From: a virus
Virus record (IMG/VR): IMGVR_UViG_3300009320_000138
Location: 1-20,334 of that record
Length of the DNA stretch: 20,334 nt
Direction: 5' to 3' (one strand)
Below, in pieces: positions 13,724 to 19,442 of the stretch. The translations under genes and the position numbers were made by a program. How positions within the stretch are numbered: the first letter of the stretch is position 1; each line of letters opens with the position of its first letter. The notes under the pieces were generated by a model, which was not told the DNA's origin, ran no database searches, and worked only from the letters and a program-made list of their open reading frames with translations.

Positions 13724-14314
13724 CTACGCCGCCTCATCGGCCTCGGCCGGCGGGCCGTCGCCCTTTTCCATCATCTCAATCCGCTTAAACACGGCCGCCG
13801 CCCGCCACTCGTCGTGTGCCTCGGGATGGTCCGACCAGAACGCGATCCAGGCGTCCTCGATCTGCCTCTGGGCCTTCGCCCCGACGCCTCGGATGTCCTG
13901 CGACCAGAACTCGCCGTGTTCGCCCTGGAAGTCGGCCAGGTCGCCGACGGACCGGACCCCCGCGTCGTTGAGTTTCTCGATCAGCTTCGGCTTGAGACCC
14001 TTCAGTTCGCACAGTTCATATTCGCGCCACGGCGTCGGCGTGTCCTCGCCTTCCGTCTTCTCGGCCGCCATTTGCATCAGCGGCAGTTGCTCGTCGTTGC
14101 CGAACGCCAGGAGGTCGGCGACGGCCTCGTCGTGTGCCGCCCGCGTCTCTTTGGCCTCGGCCTTGGCCCGATCCCATATCTCCCGCGTCCGGCGGACCTC
14201 GGCGATCAGTTCCTTGTTGCGATCATGGTAGTGCTGCAACTTCTTGAGTGTCTCGATAGTCCCGGCCTCGCCGCCATCGACGGGCCCCTGATCTGCGTGT
14301 GCTTCGTCTGGCAT
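13724..14314 (-). CDS. Helix-hairpin-helix (alpha-CTD-like) hypothetical protein
   Basis: About 196 residues from the ATG at 14314, which has GGAG upstream with good spacing. An upstream ATG at 14551 runs through a structured, repeat-bearing gap and is unlikely. Residues about 15-75 form a charged helix (KKLQHYHDRNKELIAEVRRTREI), likely a coiled coil. Residues about 100-160 resemble tandem helix-hairpin-helix DNA-binding motifs as in the C-terminal domain of RNA polymerase alpha: LCELKGLKPKLIEKLNDAG, VRSVGDLADF, then DIRGVGAKAQRQIEDAW, with the characteristic G-V-G turn. It could bind DNA nonspecifically or act at promoters. The same GGAGAAATGAAATG leader sequence precedes the ORF at 15242. 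Confidence 0.66.
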   Translation of the reverse strand: MPDEAHADQGPVDGGEAGTIETLKKLQHYHDRNKELIAEVRRTREIWDRAKAEAKETRAAHDEAVADLLAFGNDEQLPLMQMAAEKTEGEDTPTPWREYELCELKGLKPKLIEKLNDAGVRSVGDLADFQGEHGEFWSQDIRGVGAKAQRQIEDAWIAFWSDHPEAHDEWRAAAVFKRIEMMEKGDGPPAEADEAA

Positions 14315-14528
14315 TTCATTTCTCCAAATTCGTTCAACCGCCTTTTCCGCGCTTCGCTTGTTAAACCGCGAGCGGTCGGGCTCCAAACTGGCCCGCCCGG
14401 CCCGGATTGCCGGCGGCCGGGCGGACCTGTCGAAAGGAGGACATCCGCGGCGGTTTTCGAGCGTGATCCACGAACCACTCGGGCTCCACCGAGCCGGGGC
14501 ACTCACCGCGTTATCCCGTGTTCGATTG
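14315..14528. other. 214-bp structured gap with several hairpins
   Basis: No convincing gene is seen. It holds a type-2 hairpin repeat (14349-14376), a perfect 10-bp stem CCGCCCGGCC/GGCCGGGCGG (14393-14424), and GGCTC-GGTG-GAGCC near 14481-14494. It is the longest gene-free stretch that is not obviously a promoter. It could be a structured 5' leader or a small RNA. Confidence 0.5.
14349..14376 (-). repeat. Type-2 hairpin repeat
   Basis: ACCGCTCGCGGT followed by TTAACAAGCGAAGCGC, identical to the copy at 7978-8005 except for the central base. Confidence 0.8.
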
Positions 14529-14909
14529 TCAAAACGGCGAACGTCGAACAAGTTCGACCGCTAAACTCGCGTTCTGTGCCATCCGTTGCCGTATCCGCCG
14601 CCAGTACTTCTCGGTGCACCGCTTCCGGTGCCCGTTCGGTCCGCCGTTGTGGACGCGTGCGAGCGTTTCGAGGTCACCGGATGCCAGCGCCGCCGGTGCG
14701 TGGCGGCGCCAGTATCCGAGAATGATGGCCCTGCAGTCGGGCGGATTTCGGATCCGGTGCGTGTACTCGTCGGCCCGCCCGCCTCCGTCTATCCAGTACG
14801 CCCTGGAAATCTGGTATCGGCCCCGCGACCTGCCTGAATCACCGACCGCCTCGTCATCGTTGTTGGATTCGACCGCCCCGATCGCGTCGATCAGCCGGGC
14901 GACCCGCAT
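14529..14909 (-). CDS. Lysozyme-like muramidase (endolysin candidate)
   Basis: About 126 residues from the ATG at 14909. The N-terminal LIDAIGAVESNNDDEAVGD has the catalytic-type Glu (residue 14) in the context typical of lysozyme-fold transglycosylases, followed by GRYQISRAYW (30-39) and, near residue 85, ARVHNGGPNG, as in GH23/goose-type lytic enzymes. It would cleave peptidoglycan for lysis or, less likely, DNA entry. The ATG overlaps the small gene at 14891-15064 by 19 bases, suggesting coupling. The last dozen residues (SLAVELVRRSPF) are a hairpin element read through in its open frame. The same frame stays open back to 15242; see the separate entry. Confidence 0.75.
   Translation of the reverse strand: MRVARLIDAIGAVESNNDDEAVGDSGRSRGRYQISRAYWIDGGGRADEYTHRIRNPPDCRAIILGYWRRHAPAALASGDLETLARVHNGGPNGHRKRCTEKYWRRIRQRMAQNASLAVELVRRSPF
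14536..14572 (-). repeat. Intercistronic hairpin element read as the lysozyme C-terminus
   Basis: Left flank GAGTTTAGCGG, stem GTCGAAC-TT-GTTCGAC (14543-14558), then GTTCGCCGTTTTG. It is translated as SLAVELVRRSPF. Confidence 0.8.
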
Positions 14910-15064
14910 ATCCGTATCTCGGCGTCCTTCAGGCCGCCGTTGATCTGTCCGTCGACGAACAGGCTGGCGGCCTCGAAGTCGACGAACATCTCCGGCTGGT
15001 GCTCCTCGGGACAGCGGCACCACTTCTCGCCCGGCCGCCGGTACTCGATCCATATCTTCATCAT
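14891..15064 (-). CDS. Small hypothetical protein, 57 residues
   Basis: No family is recognised. It starts MMKIWIEYRRPGEKW with AAGGGAG 5 bases upstream, has a CRC pair, and ends in CGSPG. Amino-acid composition is natural, whereas the overlapping frame (the upstream extension of the lysozyme ORF) is extremely Arg rich over the same stretch, so I take this frame as the coding one. It may be a small alpha/beta protein. Its stop lies within the lysozyme start region. Confidence 0.55.
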   Translation of the reverse strand: MMKIWIEYRRPGEKWCRCPEEHQPEMFVDFEAASLFVDGQINGGLKDAEIRICGSPG

Positions 15065-15242
15065 GCCGTCTCCCTTCGCTTCGGCCGGACCGCGCGAGAA
15101 GCGCCACCCACAACAGGACCGCCACGGTCCAGAGCAACGCACCGGTCCCTTCCGGCGTCAGCGGCCATCTCGACCGCAGGCACCACGGCCCTTCCCTTTT
15201 GGTCCACGTTTTCATCGCCGTCCCTGGCGTTTCAGATGTCAT
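14910..15242 (-). CDS. Possible membrane-segment ORF in frame with lysozyme (holin-like or broken)
   Basis: From the ATG at 15242 (GGAGA ribosome binding site from the hairpin element) the frame encodes a short cytoplasmic head and one hydrophobic helix, TGALLWTVAVLLWVALLARSG (about residues 33-53), followed by Arg residues. It then runs, without a stop, through a very Arg-rich region into the lysozyme. Either the lysozyme is made with a signal-anchor, as in signal-arrest-release endolysins, or this is a small membrane protein such as a holin that has lost its own stop by a frameshift: a neighbouring frame stops at 15065-15070, right at the next start codon. I cannot decide. Confidence 0.35.
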
Positions 15243-15249
15243 TTCATTT

Positions 15250-15298
15250 CTCCAAACGGCACACACGCGGGGCGATGCCCCGCCGTTAAACGGTCATA
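15250..15298 (-). repeat. Intercistronic hairpin element supplying an RBS
   Basis: Read leftward: ATGACCGTTTAACGG, stem GCGGGGC-ATC-GCCCCGC (15267-15283), GTGTGTGCCGTTTGGAG. The GGAG serves the ATG at 15242. It lies directly after the C5 methyltransferase stop. Confidence 0.85.
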
Positions 15299-15300
15299 AT

Positions 15301-16464
15301 TCATCCCCACAGACAAGCGCCGAGAGTCGCAAACGCATACGCCGCCTCCAGCGGGACCACTCCGTTTCCGAGCAGCCGGAGGCGCTGAGTCCGTCCGGCC
15401 AGCCCATCAGCCACTCGACGAATTTGGCGTTCAAACGCCGCGCGGCTGGCCGCCCCACGCTCGCGGCGATTTCGGCCAGGAGCGACGAGTCGATAGAGTC
15501 GCCTTGCGTGGACAAGCATTCCAAAAGCGTCCGGAGGGAACGCCGGTTCAACGGTGCCGTCGATTTCGAGCACTTTTTGCCAGGCGTCGATGTCCCCGGG
15601 GCCGGGCGGGAAATCCGGCAGTCGTGTTCGACGAAGTTCTGGACTTGCTGGCCCCGTGAGGATCCGGCCGCGTTGCCTGCGATTCGGCCGAGTTCGGCGT
15701 GCGGTAGTCCCGCGTTCGCCGCGGGCGTCGGCCATTCCGTCGCCTGGGCCCCCAGTTCCCCCGTCCCGCCCTGTTTGCCCGATGCGTCCACGTTCCCCGC
15801 TCCGTGGGGGGTCAGCCATGTCATCGCCTGGTTCCGCAATCGTTGTTCCGTTGTCCCCATCTCCTCCGTCCCGTACCGCTCCAGGACCGCCGGACCGTCG
15901 GTCACGTGGTCCCTCGTCGAGGCGCTGTGCCAGAACGAACAGTCGCTGCCGTTTGTGCGGGGCGCCGACTTCCGACGCCGTAAACAGTCCCCCCGCAATC
16001 CGATAATCCATCGCTCGAAGGCAACTGCAAACGGTATCGAACCCGGAAGAAGTGTGCCCGCCCACGTTTTCGAGAAACAGCAGCTCGGGTTCGTATTCCG
16101 CAATCGCCTCAGCGAGCGACCACCAAAGCGACCCGCGAGCGCCGCGAATGCCCGCACGCCCGCCGGCACACGAGAAGTCCGGGCAGGGATACCCGGCGAT
16201 GAACGCCCCGATTCCACCGCCGCCCGTCGCCTGGCGAACGTAATGGCGGAATTGTGGGCCGCAAACGGTGCGCACGTCAGACCAGACAGGCGCCTCAGCC
16301 AGGCAGCCGTTTTCCATCGCCGCCGCAAGGACGCCGACCGCGTAGGCTTCGCACTCAACGTAAGCGACGTGCTCAAAGATTCGGCCGAATGCGAGTTCAA
16401 CCCCGAGGTCGAGCCCGCCGCCTCCGGAGAACAGGCTGAGTGTATCGATGGGATGTACGCCCAC
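15301..16464 (-). CDS. C5-cytosine DNA methyltransferase (Dcm-like)
   Basis: This 387-residue enzyme shows the ordered C5-methyltransferase motifs: motif I LSLFSGGGGLDLG (9-21) for AdoMet binding, motif IV GYPCPDFS with catalytic Cys94, motif VI FLENVGG (130-136), motif VIII GAPHKRQRLFVL (167-178), and C-terminal motifs IX/X with LRLLGNGVVPLEAAYAF. Between about 180 and 300 lies a Gly-, Arg- and Asp-rich target-recognition region. It transfers a methyl group to carbon 5 of cytosine in duplex DNA. The GTG start at 16464 follows GGGGG at about 8 bases; an out-of-frame ATG two bases upstream belongs to a long shadow ORF. No restriction nuclease is adjacent, so it is an orphan phage methyltransferase. 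Confidence 0.9.
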   Translation of the reverse strand: MGVHPIDTLSLFSGGGGLDLGVELAFGRIFEHVAYVECEAYAVGVLAAAMENGCLAEAPVWSDVRTVCGPQFRHYVRQATGGGGIGAFIAGYPCPDFSCAGGRAGIRGARGSLWWSLAEAIAEYEPELLFLENVGGHTSSGFDTVCSCLRAMDYRIAGGLFTASEVGAPHKRQRLFVLAQRLDEGPRDRRSGGPGAVRDGGDGDNGTTIAEPGDDMADPPRSGERGRIGQTGRDGGTGGPGDGMADARGERGTTARRTRPNRRQRGRILTGPASPELRRTRLPDFPPGPGDIDAWQKVLEIDGTVEPAFPPDAFGMLVHARRLYRLVAPGRNRRERGAASRAAFERQIRRVADGLAGRTQRLRLLGNGVVPLEAAYAFATLGACLWG

Positions 16465-16506
16465 ATCAGTTTCCCCCCGCAGCGATCATTATTATCCAGA
16501 TGCAGT

Positions 16507-16932
16507 TCATTGTTCGTCCGGCTCCCAGTCCCACACGCCCTGATGCCCTCTGGCCTTCGGATAACCCTCGACGGGCCGGACATCTGCGAAGACCAAGCCG
16601 AACCGGTCGCCGCGACCGCAGTCGCACAAGGCCAGCTTCGAATCGCCCATCGCCAGCCGCCTCGCCTCGGCAACGAAGGCCGTACAGAGGATCCGCCCGT
16701 GCAGCATCCCGCCATCGACACTCGACGCCACGCGGAGCATGAAGCACTTCTGCTCGTCAGTAAGGTAGTCGCACGCGGCCTCTGGCCAGAACTTGTCGAA
16801 CTTCAGGCCCGCGTGTATGGCGATCCGCTGCCCGGCCAGACACTTGAATCGGTCGTGTGTCCTGGTCTCGATCTTCTTCCACTTGAGACCGACCCAGGTC
16901 GCCCACGGTTCGTACAACGTGATGGTTTTCAT
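16507..16932 (-). CDS. ASCH-domain protein
   Basis: This 141-residue protein begins MKTITLYEPWATWVGLKWKKIETRT, the classic opening of ASCH (PUA-like) domains, with GQRIAIHAG and a later GLVFADVRPV strand. ASCH proteins bind RNA or modified nucleosides; some remove acetyl groups from N4-acetylcytidine. In phages they are often seen among early accessory genes. The ATG overlaps the upstream gene stop as ATGA. Two Cys pairs near residue 103 (CDC) are unusual. The function in this phage is unknown. Confidence 0.82.
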   Translation of the reverse strand: MKTITLYEPWATWVGLKWKKIETRTHDRFKCLAGQRIAIHAGLKFDKFWPEAACDYLTDEQKCFMLRVASSVDGGMLHGRILCTAFVAEARRLAMGDSKLALCDCGRGDRFGLVFADVRPVEGYPKARGHQGVWDWEPDEQ

Positions 16933-17162
16933 GGGTTCACCTCAACCTCGGGGCGGTCATGCTGACTCGCCGCTAAACCGTCGAAAATGTCGCCCGTCAC
17001 ATCGTCCCAGGACTCGCCCGGACCGTCCGGCTCGACGTAGCACGACCCCGGCTCGGCGTCGATACCGCCGCAGACCCCTTGCACCCAGTCCCGGCATGTC
17101 ATGCACCGCTCGTTCACGTTCACGTTCACGTCCAGACTCACACCGCACCTGCACCATCTCAT
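16929..17162 (-). CDS. Cysteine-rich hypothetical protein, 77 residues
   Basis: No family is recognised. The Cys pattern CRC (4-6), CMTC (20-23), C31 and C41 suggests one small zinc-binding module, followed by an acidic tail. A VNVNVN stretch (residues 12-17) is encoded by a GTTCAC microsatellite. Both ends have ATGA overlaps with neighbours. The region encoding DGLAAS matches the flank of the hairpin element (GGTTTAGCGGCG), which may be a remnant copy. Confidence 0.55.
   Translation of the reverse strand: MRWCRCGVSLDVNVNVNERCMTCRDWVQGVCGGIDAEPGSCYVEPDGPGESWDDVTGDIFDGLAASQHDRPEVEVNP
17111..17131 (-). repeat. AACGTG hexamer microsatellite
   Basis: Three GTTCAC units on the plus strand give the Val-Asn repeat in the cysteine-rich protein. 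Confidence 0.75.
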
Positions 17163-17707
17163 GGGTTCACTCTTGCCAAACTCTCAGCCGTCCAGTTGCC
17201 CACGCCGTGGCCGTACTCCGTCAGGACCACGATCTTCGCCAGCCGCTGCAACTGGCCGACGTTCATGCGCCTCCACTTCGGCCCCCCGTCCCGCTTCAAG
17301 AGGCCCGCTGCCTTCATCAGCCCGTAAACGGGTTTGCGTTTCCGGACACCAATTCGCTTCACCGCCGCCCGAATGTTTCCGATCACCCTTTCCATCTTGC
17401 CCCCCGTCAGCGACCGATACCTCTCCAGCATGTCGAAATCTTCCCTCGCCGCCGCCAGCGCCTCCGGCGTGTCCTCGATCAGATCGTCGGGCGTCACCAC
17501 GTCCCTGCCGTCCCCGTCTACGGGGGTGATCGTGATGTAATCCATGCCCCACCGTTTCGCCCGCCGCCCGACCGTCACCCGGAACACCGCATCGGGCCGC
17601 ATGGCATACCGCGGGTGATACAGAACCGTTTGGCCCAGGCACTTTCCGGCCCTCAGCTTCTGGCGGAACGCTTCGGCCCTTTCCAATACGTCATTCACTC
17701 TCATCAT
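17159..17707 (-). CDS. Hypothetical protein, 182 residues
   Basis: No family is recognised. The N-terminal half looks like alpha/beta (DAVFRVTVGRRA, DYITITPVDGDGRDVVTPDDL), while the C-terminal half is basic and helical (RVIGNIRAAVKRIG, VGQLQRLAKIVVLTEYG) and could bind nucleic acid. The ATG at 17707 has GGGAG at 7 bases, supplied by the hairpin element upstream. Its stop overlaps the next start as ATGA. It lies among the early regulatory genes. Confidence 0.6.
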   Translation of the reverse strand: MMRVNDVLERAEAFRQKLRAGKCLGQTVLYHPRYAMRPDAVFRVTVGRRAKRWGMDYITITPVDGDGRDVVTPDDLIEDTPEALAAAREDFDMLERYRSLTGGKMERVIGNIRAAVKRIGVRKRKPVYGLMKAAGLLKRDGGPKWRRMNVGQLQRLAKIVVLTEYGHGVGNWTAESLARVNP

Positions 17708-17714
17708 CTCACTG

Positions 17715-17758
17715 CTCCCAACGGCACGCGCGGGGCAAGCCCCGCCGCTAAACTCTCA
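17715..17758 (-). repeat. Intercistronic hairpin element
   Basis: Read leftward: TGAGAGTTTAGCGG, stem GCGGGGC-TT-GCCCCGC (17730-17745), GCGTGCCGTTGGGAG. The TGA is the stop codon of the upstream gene (17756-17758), and GGGAG is the ribosome binding site of the downstream gene, 7 bases before its ATG, exactly as at portal. Confidence 0.9.
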
Positions 17759-18013
17759 TTCCAGTTCCCTGTCCCTCGTGGCCCGGCCCCAGGCCTCGAC
17801 CATCGGTCCGATCGACGACGCCGCGTATCGGACCACGCCGTCGCCCTTGAGCCTGACCAATCCGTATTCCTCGAACATCACTCGGTAGCGCCTGAACGTC
17901 CTGGGCGCCAGGCTGAGCATCTCGGCGACCTCCGCCTCCCTCAGCGCCACCTTCTCGACGGCGGCCCCGCCCTGGAAGAACGGCCGCTCCGGTTTGCACG
18001 TTGTTTCAGTCAT
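17756..18013 (-). CDS. Small winged-helix or excisionase-like DNA-binding protein
   Basis: This 85-residue protein contains a helix-turn-helix: VALREAEVAEMLSLAPRTFRRYRVMF (about 22-47), followed by a wing-like hairpin EYGLVRLKGDGVVRYAAS. The pattern resembles MerR/AlpA/excisionase-type domains. It overlaps the upstream gene by 8 bases. In a temperate phage a small HTH protein of this sort near the switch could be an excisionase or early regulator. I cannot tell which. Confidence 0.62.
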   Translation of the reverse strand: MTETTCKPERPFFQGGAAVEKVALREAEVAEMLSLAPRTFRRYRVMFEEYGLVRLKGDGVVRYAASSIGPMVEAWGRATRDRELE

Positions 18014-18776
18014 TGGTCCCGTCCTCGTACACCTTCGTCAGCGCCGCCAGTTGCTTCTCCGTCGGCGTGATCTCCCCACGTTCGATCCGCTCCAGGACCG
18101 ACCACTTGATTCCCGCCGCCTCGGCCGCTATCCAGGCCTGCTTGCCCCGGAACTTCGATTTGGCCCTCGCCGTCCGCAACTTCGCGGCCTGTTTCCGCAT
18201 CGCCTTGTTCGCCGCCAGATCCTCCCGCGTGATCCTGTAACGGTGAAGCACCTTTTTCTCGTACCGCTCCTGCCTGTACGAACACGCCGTCAGCGACAAT
18301 CCGTCGCCTGCGAAGCTGGTAACGGTCACCGTCTCCTGGCCGTCCTTACGATGCGGCCACTGCAACCGTACCCCGACCGCCAGCCGGCCTGTGCGGCGGA
18401 CCGTCGTCCCGTGCGCCTCCATTCCATATCCCGACCATCCATCGCAGTTGTCGAAGATGAACGGCCCGCGCCCCCGCCACTGTTCAAAACTCTGGGCCGC
18501 CGACAGATTCGAGCTCGACACCGCCTGCGAGTAGAACCACTCGCCGTACGTCCCGCCGCGCGGGTCCGTGCCGGCCCAATGGTTCATGTCGAACGATTCG
18601 GCCATCTCCTGAAAGTCGCCCGGCTCGAACCGCAGGCCCGCACTGATCGCCAGACCGACCGCGGCCCGCATCGCGCCATTGATCCGTTCCCACGAATGGT
18701 TCGGCCCCGCGCCCAGGGCGTTGTCCCACACGAGCCTGACCAGCGTCATCGCCGGCGATTCTCTTTTTTTCTTCAT
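18006..18776 (-). CDS. Hypothetical protein with C-terminal XRE-type HTH
   Basis: This 256-residue protein has an unfamiliar N-terminal domain with Trp-, Asn- and Gly-rich motifs (ESFDMNHWAGTDPRGGTYGEWFYSQAVSSSN split over about residues 60-90, and FIFDNCDGWSGYGM near 107). A C-terminal Cro/C1-type HTH follows at about 205-250 (KQAWIAAEAAGIKWSVLERIERGEI, then EKQLAALTKVYE). HTH domains fused to a larger effector domain may act as autoregulated early phage functions. The ATG overlaps the upstream stop by 4 bases and the 3' end overlaps the small HTH gene by 8. Function unknown. Confidence 0.62.
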   Translation of the reverse strand: MKKKRESPAMTLVRLVWDNALGAGPNHSWERINGAMRAAVGLAISAGLRFEPGDFQEMAESFDMNHWAGTDPRGGTYGEWFYSQAVSSSNLSAAQSFEQWRGRGPFIFDNCDGWSGYGMEAHGTTVRRTGRLAVGVRLQWPHRKDGQETVTVTSFAGDGLSLTACSYRQERYEKKVLHRYRITREDLAANKAMRKQAAKLRTARAKSKFRGKQAWIAAEAAGIKWSVLERIERGEITPTEKQLAALTKVYEDGTND

Positions 18777-18946
18777 GGCGTAATTTCCTTCGCTGAGACG
18801 AACGCGACCTTGTGATACTTCTTACGGAACATGGCGGCCGCATGGACCTCGCTGAACGCCTTGATCTCGTCGGTTATCCACTCCCACCCGTTCCAAACGC
18901 CGCGCACCCGATACGGCCTCGCCTTTTCGCCTCGTCTGGCCATCAT
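18773..18946 (-). CDS. Small hypothetical protein, 57 residues
   Basis: No family is recognised. It starts at the ATG at 18946, with GGAGG 6 bases upstream and an ATGA overlap with the previous gene; a longer open frame reaches 19108 but runs antisense to nothing useful and lacks a ribosome binding site. The peptide (PYRVRGVWNGWEWITDEIKAF, then HAAAMFRKKYHKV) looks like a small DRBM- or Arc-like alpha/beta domain with basic residues. Confidence 0.5.
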   Translation of the reverse strand: MMARRGEKARPYRVRGVWNGWEWITDEIKAFSEVHAAAMFRKKYHKVAFVSAKEITP

Positions 18947-19155
18947 TTCCGCCCTCCAGGCGTTCGCGGACTCGCCAGACGATGCAGCCGCTCGATCTCC
19001 TCGTTCGCTTGGGCCAGTTGCCGTTTGAGGCAAGCGACTCCACCTACCCCGTGAGAGCCATACCCACCGCCAGACGCCATTCTTAGATACTGCCCTCCGC
19101 CCATCCATGATTCACCGTCGATTCCACACATCGGACATTTCGCTTCGTCGCTCAT
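18943..19155 (-). CDS. Small CxxC protein with coiled coil, 70 residues
   Basis: No family is recognised. CPMCG at residues 7-11 resembles the start of a Lar-like or zinc-ribbon protein, and a third Cys lies at 42. A Gly-rich stretch follows, then a helix RQLAQANEEIERLHRL with heptad spacing. It is coupled to the next gene by ATGA. Short CxxC phage proteins of this type sometimes counteract restriction, but there is no direct evidence here. Confidence 0.55.
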   Translation of the reverse strand: MSDEAKCPMCGIDGESWMGGGQYLRMASGGGYGSHGVGGVACLKRQLAQANEEIERLHRLASPRTPGGRK

Positions 19156-19166
19156 TTGGTCACCAA

Positions 19167-19442
19167 TTACGATTTACCATCCACGACCAGCAGTGCATCT
19201 ATCCACGCCTCGAAGTCCTCGGGGCAGTGCGTCAGGACCGCCGAGATGGTCCTGAGCCTCCGGACAACGGCGGTCCGCACCCTGTCTGGTCTTCCGGACG
19301 CCGCCAATCGGTTGCATCCGTCGCGGACATATCCGCCCAGCAGTTCTTCGGCCATCGCGATCCTTCGCGACGTTGCGGTCTCGCAGACCCCCAGCACGGC
19401 CGCCAGCCGCGCCGCCGAGACGTTCAAATTTCTCACAGCCAT
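19167..19442 (-). CDS. Hypothetical early protein with possible HTH, 91 residues
   Basis: No family is recognised. Residues 8-35 (VSAARLAAVLGVCETATSRRIAMAEELLG) can be read as a helix-turn-helix with the LGV turn; the rest is basic and helical and ends in an acidic strand (FEAWIDALLVVDG). It is the first gene after the intergenic repeats following the Cro-like gene, and so a likely early leftward gene. Confidence 0.5.
   Translation of the reverse strand: MAVRNLNVSAARLAAVLGVCETATSRRIAMAEELLGGYVRDGCNRLAASGRPDRVRTAVVRRLRTISAVLTHCPEDFEAWIDALLVVDGKS

Noticed and set aside
14432-14438. AAGGAGG ribosome-binding-like sequence on the plus strand
   Set aside because: No ATG, GTG or TTG lies at a useful distance, and the following frame has no sensible product.
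15294-16721. Minus-strand open frame of 475 codons overlapping the C5 methyltransferase
   Set aside because: It is in another frame of the same strand, lacks motifs and overlaps the ASCH gene. The methyltransferase and ASCH frames are clearly the coding ones.
15199-16965. Long plus-strand open frame (588 codons) across the C5 methyltransferase
   Set aside because: It is antisense to a gene with all C5-methyltransferase motifs and has no recognisable domain.
3099-17758. Possible CRISPR array from the many short repeats
   Set aside because: The repeats are dispersed single hairpins at gene junctions, not evenly spaced units with unique spacers.
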